From: Leptolyngbya subtilissima AS-A7
GTDB taxonomy: Bacteria > Cyanobacteriota > Cyanobacteriia > Phormidesmidales > Phormidesmidaceae
NCBI RefSeq assembly: GCF_039962255.1
Contig: NZ_JAMPKY010000003.1
Location: 186,001-250,000, forward strand
Length of the DNA stretch: 64,000 bases
Direction: 5' to 3'
The translations under genes and the position numbers were made by a program. Positions 25,590 through 33,807 of this stretch are shown here, piece by piece. The notes under the pieces are model-generated. The model made no database searches, was not told where the DNA came from, and was given only the letters and a program-made list of their open reading frames with translations. Positions within the stretch are counted from its first letter, which is position 1; each line of letters begins with the position of its first letter.

Positions 25590-26252
25590 ATGATTCGAAC
25601 GTTGACGCTCTGGCTGATCTGGTTCGGCTTTATCGTTTATGTGCTGTTTTTTGCACCCCCTTTGCCAGCCGATGCGTTTCAACCGCTCCAATCGCTCCTA
25701 GCTGGGCAGATTCCCTTGATCAACCCCGTGCTTCTGTCGATGTTTAGCCTAGTCGGCATTTGGCTGCTGATCTATAGCAGTCTAATTTTTCCAGACGGCA
25801 GAATGCAGTCGCTTCCAGCCTGGCTGTTTATGCTGGGGTCGGTCGCCACTGGCGTGATTGCTCTAATTCCCTACCTGGCCCTGCGTCAGCCAAATCAGGA
25901 GTTTAGCGGCGGCCAAGACCTAGGGCTGGCGATTTTCGATTCGCGCGCAACGGGTGTAATTTTGACCATCAGCGCGATCGCCCTGGTGCTTTTTGCCGTT
26001 TTGTGGGGCGACTGGGCTGGCTTTGTTCAAGCGTTTCTAACCAATCGCTTTGTCCACGGCATGAGCATTGCCTTTGTTTTATTCTGTGTGCTGTTTCCCT
26101 ATCCAACGTTATTGCAGGATGACATGGCGCGACGGGGGCTGACGCCAAACTCTCAGCTGTTTTGGCTGATAGCCTGGGTGCCCCTATTTGGCCCTCTCGC
26201 TTACCTTTGCCTGCGTCCTTCGCTACTAGCCTTTCGCTTTCGCAATTCGTGA
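25590..26252 (+). CDS. Six-helix membrane protein, cyanobacterial type, unknown function
   Basis: A 220-residue protein with about six membrane helices (first LWLIWFGFIVYVLFFAPPLP at about 6-25, last near 190-210). The ATG at 25590 has GAGG 10 bp upstream; the open frame extends to 25455 but without conserved character. The conserved-looking C-terminus is NSQLFWLIAWVPLFGPLAYL. Proteins of this pattern are common in cyanobacteria and plant chloroplasts; no function can be assigned from sequence. Divergent from the ABC exporter. Confidence 0.72.
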   Translation: MIRTLTLWLIWFGFIVYVLFFAPPLPADAFQPLQSLLAGQIPLINPVLLSMFSLVGIWLLIYSSLIFPDGRMQSLPAWLFMLGSVATGVIALIPYLALRQPNQEFSGGQDLGLAIFDSRATGVILTISAIALVLFAVLWGDWAGFVQAFLTNRFVHGMSIAFVLFCVLFPYPTLLQDDMARRGLTPNSQLFWLIAWVPLFGPLAYLCLRPSLLAFRFRNS

Positions 26253-26270
26253 GATGGGCTGAGGATAGCT

Positions 26271-26396
26271 CTATTGGTTTGGCACAGTTACCCCACAGGC
26301 CAAGCGATCGCTGCGATCGCCTGCCGGATCGGTGAGGTAGTCATCGGGCTCTGAGTGAATGACAACGGCACTGCCGGCGCTGTCTGCGATCGGCGC
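26271..26396 (-). pseudogene. sodC: Remnant of Cu/Zn superoxide dismutase (C-terminal end)
   Basis: On the minus strand, a 40-codon stretch reads SAVVIHSEPDDYLTDPAG, then SDRLACGV and a stop at 26271-26273. This is the signature C-terminus of Cu/Zn superoxide dismutase (the GSAVVIH and DDY...ACGV blocks). Upstream in frame there is an early stop and nothing else of SodC. The gene has thus been truncated, leaving only its last quarter. It lies between two plus-strand genes. Confidence 0.7.
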
Positions 26397-26649
26397 GTTT
26401 CAGTTCTGGTAACCATTCTTAGCAGTATTCAAACACCGGAGATCATAGGAACAGGCACAGCAAAACTCTGTCACATCGTGCGAAATGGCGCTGTGTCCCG
26501 AAAGTACCGTGATGGTATTGCTCTCGCCCGTTTCAAACGCGTCGTCTCAGGTCAGAAGGCAATCACCACCTCTTCTCCCGACTCCTGTGCCTTGCCCCGC
26601 CGTACCAAGCAGCGGCGGCGAGCTAGAACCGCTCTCAACCCCAAACACC

Positions 26650-27318
26650 ATGAGTCTCTCGCTTCGACGTCCAGCCCTAGCTGGAATAGTTTTAGTCTCA
26701 AATGTCTTAATCGCCTGCACTGAGGTGCCGCCGATGGCACCCCAGCCCGACCCACCGCCAGAAACCGGGGCAGTCGTCACCGAACCGATCGCCCCTACAA
26801 CCGGCTGGGCCGACATTTTAGGGCCGGTTTCGGCTCCTGAAAACTGGCAGGTTGAGCCCTGTGTAAATGAGGTGCTGCTGTGTGTGGAAGCCAATGGCGA
26901 TTTGATTGGCTCCGTAGAACGGTTTAGCCTTTCCCTCGACGACGCCAATCTCCAAGGCGGTTCCCCAGTCACAGAAGAGTCTCGACGGCAGTTTCTACAG
27001 GCCTGGGTGGCCGATCACTACCTGGCCCTTGAGCGCGATCGCAAAACTGGTAACCCGGCTCTCACCTTTACCAGCGAACCGCCGCAAGACATTGCCATTG
27101 GCTCGCTGCCAGGACTGCGCTACGGCTACACCATTACCCACCCCAATGGGGCATTGTTTGACCGGGGGATCGGCTATGTGACCACCGATGGCAACCTGAT
27201 CCATGTGTTTGTCACTGGGGTAATTAGCGGCGACCCTAGCGGGTCTTTCTCGGATGAAGCGGCGGTAGAAGCGTTTGAGCCTCATCTAGACACCATTATT
27301 CAAGGGCTACGGCTATGA
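26650..27318 (+). CDS. Lipoprotein, unknown function
   Basis: A 222-residue protein. ATG 26650 opens a lipoprotein signal: basic start, hydrophobic LAGIVLVSNVL, then lipobox LIAC with Cys at about 21. A Pro-rich linker follows. The globular part has two Cys (EPCVNEVLLCVEANGDL), a helix with FLQAWVADHYLALERDRK and beta strands near GSLPGLRYGYTITHP. The open frame upstream to 26485 is not coding-like. It overlaps the next gene by ATGA (4 bp), so both are probably co-translated. Family not recognised. Confidence 0.75.
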   Translation: MSLSLRRPALAGIVLVSNVLIACTEVPPMAPQPDPPPETGAVVTEPIAPTTGWADILGPVSAPENWQVEPCVNEVLLCVEANGDLIGSVERFSLSLDDANLQGGSPVTEESRRQFLQAWVADHYLALERDRKTGNPALTFTSEPPQDIAIGSLPGLRYGYTITHPNGALFDRGIGYVTTDGNLIHVFVTGVISGDPSGSFSDEAAVEAFEPHLDTIIQGLRL

Positions 27319-27953
27319 ACGTCTCTAATCGAGCGATCGACTCTAGGCCGCGGGCGGCTATATTTCTGATGGCCTGGGTGTTGGCCAACCTGGTGGGCGG
27401 CTTTTTTGCCGGCTTTCTAGAAAACAATGGCCTGCAATTTATGGCCACCTTGATTCTGACTGGAGCCATTGTGGGGTCGTTGCAGTGGTTTGTATTGAGG
27501 CCCATGGGCGGCTTTCGCTGGTGGCCCCTAGCCAGTGCCCTGGGCTGGATCGTTAGCACCTTGCTGCAATCGCTGATGCAGGGCATTTATACCCCGGTAG
27601 CCGATGCCCTCTGGCGCACCTTTGGTCTGTGGGAGGAGGGGTTGTGGGTAGTGGTAGTAGTCGTGCCGCTGATGATTTGGGGCATGGCGATCGCCCAAAT
27701 GCTGATCTTGAGCCACCGTGCCGGGCGAAGTGTCTTAGCTCAGGGGAATCGCCAAATATGGGGCTGGCTTGCAGTTAGCCTGCTCGGTGGCGCGGTGAGC
27801 GGCGGCGTTAGTGCAGCGCTGTGTGCAGCGCTTTGCCAGAGCCTGCCGCCGACGTTACTGGGTTTGGTACATGGTTCAGGCTGGGCCGCTTACGGCTTGA
27901 TAACAGGGCTTTGGCTAGTGGGGCCTTATTCCCCCTTAAAGGAGCAGGTCTGA
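27315..27953 (+). CDS. Membrane protein, unknown function
   Basis: A 212-residue protein with about six hydrophobic helices, many Gly-rich (for example NLVGGFFAGF and LGGAVSGGVSAAL). It begins within the stop codon of the lipoprotein gene, so the two products may work together in the envelope. A Trp/Gly-rich C-terminus ends in the charged KEQV. Similar proteins are scattered in cyanobacteria; no function is known to me. Confidence 0.72.
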   Translation: MNVSNRAIDSRPRAAIFLMAWVLANLVGGFFAGFLENNGLQFMATLILTGAIVGSLQWFVLRPMGGFRWWPLASALGWIVSTLLQSLMQGIYTPVADALWRTFGLWEEGLWVVVVVVPLMIWGMAIAQMLILSHRAGRSVLAQGNRQIWGWLAVSLLGGAVSGGVSAALCAALCQSLPPTLLGLVHGSGWAAYGLITGLWLVGPYSPLKEQV

Positions 27954-28115
27954 ACGGTTGAAGTGTTTTAGCTTGGGTTTGTCGTGCTGCTGCAAAACCT
28001 GGGCGAGGGGTTGAATGGCTTCAACAGCTTGCAGTTGCCCTAGCGATCGCCAGGCGTGAATAGGAGCCCAAAGCGCTTTCTCAGGGTCCAAACCGGCGTC
28101 TGCATGGATTCCGCA
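27936..28115 (-). pseudogene. Possible gene remnant, C-terminal fragment
   Basis: The minus strand reads an open, protein-like stretch ALWAPIHAWRSLGQLQ followed by AVEAIQPLAQVLQQHDK and a stop at 27936-27938. The pattern resembles the repeat-containing region of a larger helical-repeat protein. No matching start is present to the right, where a terminator begins, so this looks like the surviving tail of a deleted gene. It overlaps the end of the plus-strand membrane gene by 18 bp. Tentative. Confidence 0.4.
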
Positions 28116-28122
28116 AAGAAAG

Positions 28123-28155
28123 AAGCCCAGCCCTCAATACTGAGAGTCTGGGCTT
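28123..28155. terminator. Bidirectional terminator near recA
   Basis: Stem AAGCCCAG (28123-28130) with CTGGGCTT (28148-28155), plus an inner CTCA/TGAG pairing, and T-runs on both sides (TTTTT on plus, TTCTTTCTTT on minus). Serves recA and possibly the plus-strand gene before it. Confidence 0.7.
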
Positions 28156-28221
28156 TTTAGACTAAGCCGGTAAAGTCTGAGCTAGGACAGCCCAGAGTGT
28201 TGCCTGGATATAGTGCCGGGT

Positions 28222-29304
28222 TTACTCGTCCTCGTCCAAGTAGGTTTCGTCTTCGACCTCGATCTCCACGTCGGCTATATCTGCGATCGCGCCGCCGATT
28301 TCGAGTTTCTCTCTCACCTGGGCTTCAACCTTGGCGGCAAACTCAGCATCCTCTTGCAGGCGCTGAATCGTGTTCTCACGCCCTTGGCCGATGTTGTCGC
28401 CTTCGTAGCTGTACCAGGCTCCTTTGCGAACAATCACGCCGTGCTGCTCAGCTAGGTCAACTAGGCAGCCCATGGTCGAGATGCCCTGGCCAAAGAGAAT
28501 GTCAAATTCGCCAATGCGGAAGGGTGGGGCTACCTTGTTTTTAGCCACCTTGACCTTGGCGCGAATGCCGTATTCTTCGGTGCCTTTCTTCAGGGTTTGA
28601 ATGCGGCGAATATCGAGGCGCACCGAGGCGTAGAACTTGAGCGCGTTGCCCCCGGTGGTAACTTCGGGGTTGCCGTAGGAGATGCCGATCTTCTGCCGCA
28701 GCTGGTTCAAGAAAATGACTGTGCATTGCGACTTGCCAATGCTGCCGGTGATCTTCCGCAGAGCTTGGCTCATCAGTCGTGCCTGAAGGCCCACGTGAGC
28801 ATCGCCCATTTCGCCTTCAATCTCAGCTCGGGGCACTAGGGCGGCTACGGAGTCAACCACGACGACGTCAATGGCGGACGATCGCACCAGCTGATCGACC
28901 ACCTCAAGCCCCATTTCACCCGTATCGGGCTGGGATACCAACAGTTCTTCGACGTTGACACCCAGAGCGGCGGCATAGATCGGGTCGAGGGCATGCTCAG
29001 CATCCACAAAGGCCGCGACTCCACCCATTTTCTGCACTTCAGCCAGTACGTGCAGGGCCACGGTGGTTTTGCCCGAGCTTTCAGGGCCATAAATTTCGAT
29101 GACTCGTCCCTTGGGCAGGCCGCCGCCTAGGGCTAGGTCGAGGGTTAGTGCGCCAGTAGGAATCGTTTCAACCTTCATGCGGGCAGCATCGCCTAGGCGC
29201 ATGATGGAGCCTTTGCCAAAGTTGCGCTCAATCTGGCCCAGCACCAGCGTGAGGGCTTTTTCCTTTTCGGTTTGCTCTTTGCTTCCGCCTTTCTTTGCCG
29301 CCAT
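28222..29304 (-). CDS. recA: Recombinase RecA
   Basis: A 360-residue ATP-dependent strand-exchange protein for recombination and repair. Walker [10 protein letters not shown] is at about 73-81, and Walker [11 protein letters not shown], the DNA-binding L1/L2 region and the highly conserved [11 protein letters not shown] and NQLRQKIG blocks are present. The C-terminus ends in an acidic tail ([16 protein letters not shown]). Start at ATG 29304 gives the usual cyanobacterial N-terminus. A promoter lies 60 bp upstream. Confidence 0.97.
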   Translation of the reverse strand: MAAKKGGSKEQTEKEKALTLVLGQIERNFGKGSIMRLGDAARMKVETIPTGALTLDLALGGGLPKGRVIEIYGPESSGKTTVALHVLAEVQKMGGVAAFVDAEHALDPIYAAALGVNVEELLVSQPDTGEMGLEVVDQLVRSSAIDVVVVDSVAALVPRAEIEGEMGDAHVGLQARLMSQALRKITGSIGKSQCTVIFLNQLRQKIGISYGNPEVTTGGNALKFYASVRLDIRRIQTLKKGTEEYGIRAKVKVAKNKVAPPFRIGEFDILFGQGISTMGCLVDLAEQHGVIVRKGAWYSYEGDNIGQGRENTIQRLQEDAEFAAKVEAQVREKLEIGGAIADIADVEIEVEDETYLDEDE

Positions 29305-29365
29305 AGTCGCCTCAATGCTTTAGGACAAGACGCCTGAACCCCAGAACAGTTGTCTTCAGATAACT

Positions 29366-29393
29366 AGTATAGTACAATTGACCTAGATCGCAA
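29366..29393 (-). promoter_or_regulatory. recA promoter with possible SOS half-site
   Basis: On the minus strand, TTGCGA (29388-29393) and TATACT (29366-29371) are 16 bp apart. Inside lies AGTACAATTGACCT on the plus strand, resembling the cyanobacterial LexA box RGTACNNNDGTWCB with one perfect half (AGTAC) and two mismatches in the other. Confidence 0.5.
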
Positions 29394-29476
29394 TAGGTAG
29401 TTATCTAGTCCGTCCAATATTGCTGAACTCGGTCTTCCTGTAGTTAAGCCTCCCAAACCGATGGAGGAGGTTAGTT

Positions 29477-29707
29477 ATGGCACCTGAACAACTCAACACT
29501 CTAATTGCCCTAGCTGACTGGCTTGTGGCTGTAACTTATCAGCATTCGACGGGCTTCTGCTGCTGGGTGATAACGCCTGAGCTATCGAGCCTCACCGATG
29601 GCGAAACCTATGCCACCAGCAGTGCGGCTCTGTCTGCTGGGCGAACTCTAGTGCAATATTCCACCGGGCCACAGATCGATTTTAGCCGCTGCCGCCTTTC
29701 AGAGTAG
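29477..29707 (+). CDS. Small hypothetical protein
   Basis: A 76-residue protein with a strong ribosome site GGAGGAGG 6-10 bp before ATG 29477. It has an N-terminal helix (LNTLIALADWLVAVTYQ), a CC pair (GFCCWV) and no clear membrane anchor. I do not recognise it. It sits between recA (divergent) and a MITE copy. Real coding is supported by the ribosome site and clean codon use. Confidence 0.55.
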   Translation: MAPEQLNTLIALADWLVAVTYQHSTGFCCWVITPELSSLTDGETYATSSAALSAGRTLVQYSTGPQIDFSRCRLSE

Positions 29708-29730
29708 CGATCGCACACATAGCCTAGGTC

Positions 29731-29836
29731 TGATACGAAATCTGCTTTAAGAAACCCCGATTCAAAACAGGTATCTCGTAGGGGCATTGCACTGCAATGC
29801 CCCTACAAACTGGGTATAACCAAACAGGATTCGGTC
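29731..29836 (-). repeat. MITE-like element, copy C
   Basis: Core palindrome 29778-29806 with flanks matching copy A in inverted orientation over about 100 bp: the block complementary to TGTTTTGAA...GGGTTTCT...GCAGATTTC and the block CCTGTTTGGTTATACCC. Terminal inverted repeats GATACGAAATC and GATTCGGT are recognisable. Confidence 0.75.
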
Positions 29837-29941
29837 TGAGACCCCACGGCCTGACTCCGGCAGTTGATAGAATTTGCCCAACAGCCCTGTTAAAGCCATC
29901 GCTTGGGACAATGAACAGGCCAAGCTTACAGAGTCTTACCC

Positions 29942-30322
29942 ATGCCCGGAACTCTCATTCGTCAAGCTATCTATGCCGCGCTGACCCTAATCGGCTTCAT
30001 CTGGACAAACTACTACCTAGTTCAGTTCACCATTGCCACCAAGGGTGAGTTCACCGCCACCAACCTGCTAAATTTTGACCTGTCTGCCTTTATCGAGCAG
30101 GTCTGGGCTAACCCGGCCTCTAGCTTTGTTGCCGTCGATCTCACCATTGCGCTGCTGCTGGTGATCACGTTTATTGTGTCGGAGGGGCGGCGGCTGAAAC
30201 TCAGGCTTTGGGGCATTTATATTGTCCTGATGTTTGCGATCTCCTTTGCCTTTGGCTTTGCTCTATTTATGTTTGTGCGTGAGCGCAAGCTGGCCGAAAC
30301 TGCGTCTAACCTCACAGCTTGA
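29942..30322 (+). CDS. DUF2834 membrane protein
   Basis: A 126-residue protein with three or four membrane helices (about 8-26, 63-80 and 88-110). The layout with NYYLVQF, FDLSAFIEQVWANPASSFVAVDLTIALL and WGIYIVLMFAISFAFGFALFMFVRER matches DUF2834, a family common in cyanobacteria and of unknown function. It is convergent with the NAD(P)-binding gene, 6 bp apart. Confidence 0.82.
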   Translation: MPGTLIRQAIYAALTLIGFIWTNYYLVQFTIATKGEFTATNLLNFDLSAFIEQVWANPASSFVAVDLTIALLLVITFIVSEGRRLKLRLWGIYIVLMFAISFAFGFALFMFVRERKLAETASNLTA

Positions 30323-30328
30323 GTCTTG

Positions 30329-31114
<786 letters not shown>

Positions 31115-31195
31115 CTACAGATAGGTAAGGTTTAACGGTGTTCTAAATCGGAGATTGTGGGTGGTCTTGCCGTTGATAGGGCAGTTTTGGCAATT

Positions 31196-31215
31196 GAGCG
31201 CCCATTAGGGCGCTC
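31196..31215 (-). terminator. Hairpin after fetB
   Basis: 8-bp stem GAGCGCCC (31196-31203) with GGGCGCTC (31208-31215), loop ATTA, 12 bp past the fetB stop on the minus strand. No strong T-run. Confidence 0.5.
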
Positions 31216-31226
31216 GCCTCTAGTGG

Positions 31227-32030
31227 CTACTGCTTAGCTTTTTCTATATAGTCGAGCCGGAGCTGGTGATCGGGGCTGAGCAGGCGGCGATAGGCCAACA
31301 GCACTACGCCAAAGATCCCCAGGGCGGCTCCGGCGGCGATCATAAATATAATCACGATCTGGTAGCGCACGGCGTCGATGGGGTTGGCCCCAGCCAAAAT
31401 TTGGCCTGTCATCATGCCCGGCAGACTGACTAAGCCCATCACCATCATCGAGTTGATGGTGGGTATCATGCCGACGCGAATGGCGTTGCGCACCTGGGGA
31501 TGGGCGGCTTCCCAACGGGTGGCCCCTAGGGCCAGTAGGGTTTCGACCTGGTCGCGCTGGGTCACCAGCCCTTCCATAAAGCGGTCTAGTCCTAGGGAAA
31601 TGCCGTTGAGAGTGTTGCCCAGCACCATGCCCAGTAACGGGATCAGGTACTGCGGGTCGTACCAGGGCTGCACTCGAATAATGCCGACCATCGCGAAGCC
31701 CGTCACCAGCGAGGAAGAGGCCAGCACCGACAGCAGGCTGTGCCAGTAGACGCCCACAAAGCGGCGCTGGGTGCGGTTAACAGCGGCGATACCTGCGATC
31801 GCCGTCATCACCAGCGCGATCGCCAAAATGACCAGGGCATTGTCTTGGGTAAACAGCCACTCCAACACAAAGCCAATCAGCAACAGCTGCACCACCATGC
31901 GTAGGGCCGCTGTCAGCAGCGACTGGCCCAACCCCAGCCGCAGCGCCGTCGACAGCACCACATTCACCACAATCAATAGGGCCGACAGTGCTAGCTGCCC
32001 GTAGCTAATGGCAATGTAATTCGTTTCCAT
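31227..32030 (-). CDS. fetB: Iron-export-type ABC permease FetB (UPF0014)
   Basis: A 267-residue membrane protein with about six to seven helices. It matches the FetB/UPF0014 family: RMVVQLLLIGFVLEWLF, GNTLNGISLGLDRF, TLLALGATRWEAA, MVMGLVSLPGMMTGQILAG and ALGIFGVVLLAYRR. FetAB exports iron or protects against metal stress in Escherichia coli. It follows fetA by 72 bp on the same strand. The role is assigned by homology. Confidence 0.88.
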   Translation of the reverse strand: METNYIAISYGQLALSALLIVVNVVLSTALRLGLGQSLLTAALRMVVQLLLIGFVLEWLFTQDNALVILAIALVMTAIAGIAAVNRTQRRFVGVYWHSLLSVLASSSLVTGFAMVGIIRVQPWYDPQYLIPLLGMVLGNTLNGISLGLDRFMEGLVTQRDQVETLLALGATRWEAAHPQVRNAIRVGMIPTINSMMVMGLVSLPGMMTGQILAGANPIDAVRYQIVIIFMIAAGAALGIFGVVLLAYRRLLSPDHQLRLDYIEKAKQ

Positions 32031-32102
32031 GGGTCATTTATTCAAAGGGCGCTAGGGTGTCAGGTGTAGGGTACGGGGCTAGGCCTGACATCCTAGACCT
32101 GC

Positions 32103-32759
32103 TTAGACAAAATCTCCCAGATTGAGCTGGCGGTAGGTGATCCGGCGAATTTGCTCGGTGTCGTGACTGGTGAGAATGCAGGCGCGGTGGGGAGACTGGA
32201 GCCAGTCGTGCAGCAGGGCTTCTACTTTGGTGGTGGTGGCTGCATCCAGAGAAGCCGTAGACTCGTCCAGCAGCAGCACCTGGGGATTGAGCTGCAACGC
32301 GCGCAGCAGCGCCAAAATTTGGGCCTCGCCGCCAGAGAGCCGAGAGCCTTGCAACTGCAGAAACTCTGGACCGCGGCCCAGTTTCTCTAGCCAAGTTTGA
32401 ATGATGGTGGGCTCAAAGCGGCGCTGGTTATAAATGCCGAGATCAAACACCTGCTTGAGATTGTCTTGCACGGTGCCATCGAGGGCGATCGCTCGCTGCG
32501 GCACAATCATCACGCGGCTGCGGTAGGTGGGTACCCCCCACTCGACAGGAGTTTTGCCCTCAAACCTAACTTCTCCCTGCTGCAACGGGTCGAGCAGCGC
32601 CAGGTTGCGCATCAGCAGGGTTTTGCCCACGCCAGAAGGGGCCACCAAACCGACGCAGTCGCCAGCCACTAGCTCAAAACTCACCCCTCGCCATAGCCAC
32701 CGATCCGACAGCTGGCGACCCAAATTTTTGGCAGACAACAGGGGTGGGCTCGGCTCCAT
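32103..32759 (-). CDS. fetA: ABC ATPase FetA
   Basis: A 218-residue ABC ATPase. Walker A APSGVGKT (about 39-46), signature LSGGEAQ, Walker B LLLDEST and the switch TSHD are visible. The short length, absence of a C-terminal regulatory domain and the downstream FetB-type permease support the FetA assignment. It is divergent from the EamA transporter, only 38 bp apart, so the two promoters must overlap. Confidence 0.88.
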   Translation of the reverse strand: MEPSPPLLSAKNLGRQLSDRWLWRGVSFELVAGDCVGLVAPSGVGKTLLMRNLALLDPLQQGEVRFEGKTPVEWGVPTYRSRVMIVPQRAIALDGTVQDNLKQVFDLGIYNQRRFEPTIIQTWLEKLGRGPEFLQLQGSRLSGGEAQILALLRALQLNPQVLLLDESTASLDAATTTKVEALLHDWLQSPHRACILTSHDTEQIRRITYRQLNLGDFV

Positions 32760-32797
32760 TGTGGTCTATACATTCTGCATAGAGAACGTTTTGAACG

Positions 32798-33745
32798 ATG
32801 GCCTCTCTACAATACACAGCTAAAGGTAAAGGACGCGCAGAGGAGATCGCTGTGGAGTTAGTGCAGAACCAACGACAGCCAACCGCGATCGGATTTTCAG
32901 CGGTGCTGATGTGGGCCACCCTGGCCCTGCTGACTGATCTGAGCGGCACGGTGCCACCGTTTCAGCTGACGGCGATGGCGTTTACGATCGCATTCTTTAT
33001 TGGCCTTGCCGCCTGGGCTCGGTCGGGGGGCAATGTGCTGCGCCACCTGCGGCTACCCTGGCAAGTTTGGGCCTTGGGCATTGGCGGGCTGTTTGGCTAT
33101 CACTTCTTCTATTTCATGGCGCTGCGCCACGCCCCAGCGGTGGAGGCGAGCCTGATTGCCTACCTGTGGCCGCTGCTGATTGTGTTTTTTTCGGCGCTGC
33201 TGCCCGGCGAGCGGCTGCGGTGGTTTCACGGGGCAGGGGCGATCGCAGGCTTTCTTGGCGCGAGTTTGCTCGTCACTAAGGGCCAAGGCTTCAGCTTTGA
33301 TGCCCAATACACCACCGGGTATCTGGCGGCTCTGGTCTGCGCCCTCACTTGGTCGGGCTACTCCATTCTCTCTCGATATTTTGGGGCAATTCCGACCAAT
33401 GCCGTGGGGGGCTTTTGCGGAGCCACGGCAGTGCTGGCCTGGATCTGTCATGCTCTGTTTGAAACAACGGTAGCCCCAATGGGTTGGGAATGGGTCGCCA
33501 TTCTTGCCCTGGGGCTAGGGCCGGTGGGGCTGGCCTTCTTCACCTGGGATTATGGCGTGAAGCATGGCAATATTCGCGTGCTGGGAGCGCTCTCCTACGC
33601 GGCTCCCTTGCTCTCGACACTGCTGCTGATCGCCTTTGGCCGGGCAGAGTCCACAGCGGTGGTGGGGCTGGCCTGTGCGCTGATCGTCGGTGGGGCTCTG
33701 CTGGCGACGCTCGATTTCTTTGGGCCCCAGGCAGGGAAGGGTTAA
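32798..33745 (+). CDS. EamA/DMT-family transporter
   Basis: A 315-residue inner-membrane protein with ten hydrophobic helices in two EamA repeats (about 30-160 and 185-310). The first repeat includes GIGGLFGYHFFYFMALRHAPAVEASLIAYLWPLLIVFFSALLPGERL-type sequence, and the second GLGPVGLAFFTWDYGVKHGN. DMT proteins export amino acids, nucleosides or metabolites; this one is close in pattern to YddG-type aromatic amino acid exporters. Substrate not proven. It is divergent from fetA. Confidence 0.85.
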   Translation: MASLQYTAKGKGRAEEIAVELVQNQRQPTAIGFSAVLMWATLALLTDLSGTVPPFQLTAMAFTIAFFIGLAAWARSGGNVLRHLRLPWQVWALGIGGLFGYHFFYFMALRHAPAVEASLIAYLWPLLIVFFSALLPGERLRWFHGAGAIAGFLGASLLVTKGQGFSFDAQYTTGYLAALVCALTWSGYSILSRYFGAIPTNAVGGFCGATAVLAWICHALFETTVAPMGWEWVAILALGLGPVGLAFFTWDYGVKHGNIRVLGALSYAAPLLSTLLLIAFGRAESTAVVGLACALIVGGALLATLDFFGPQAGKG

Positions 33746-33806
33746 ATTTTGAATTTTGAGTTGGGGAGGGTAATTCAACACTTAAAACTCAAAACTCAAA
33801 ACTAAT
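33746..33806. repeat. AAAACTC heptad inverted repeat
   Basis: AATTTTGAATTTTGAGTT (about 33747-33763) is followed after a short gap by AACACTTAAAACTCAAAACTCAAAACT, the complementary heptads. It forms a long imperfect hairpin between the convergent EamA and lnt genes and may serve as terminator. Confidence 0.65.
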
Positions 33807-33807
33807 A

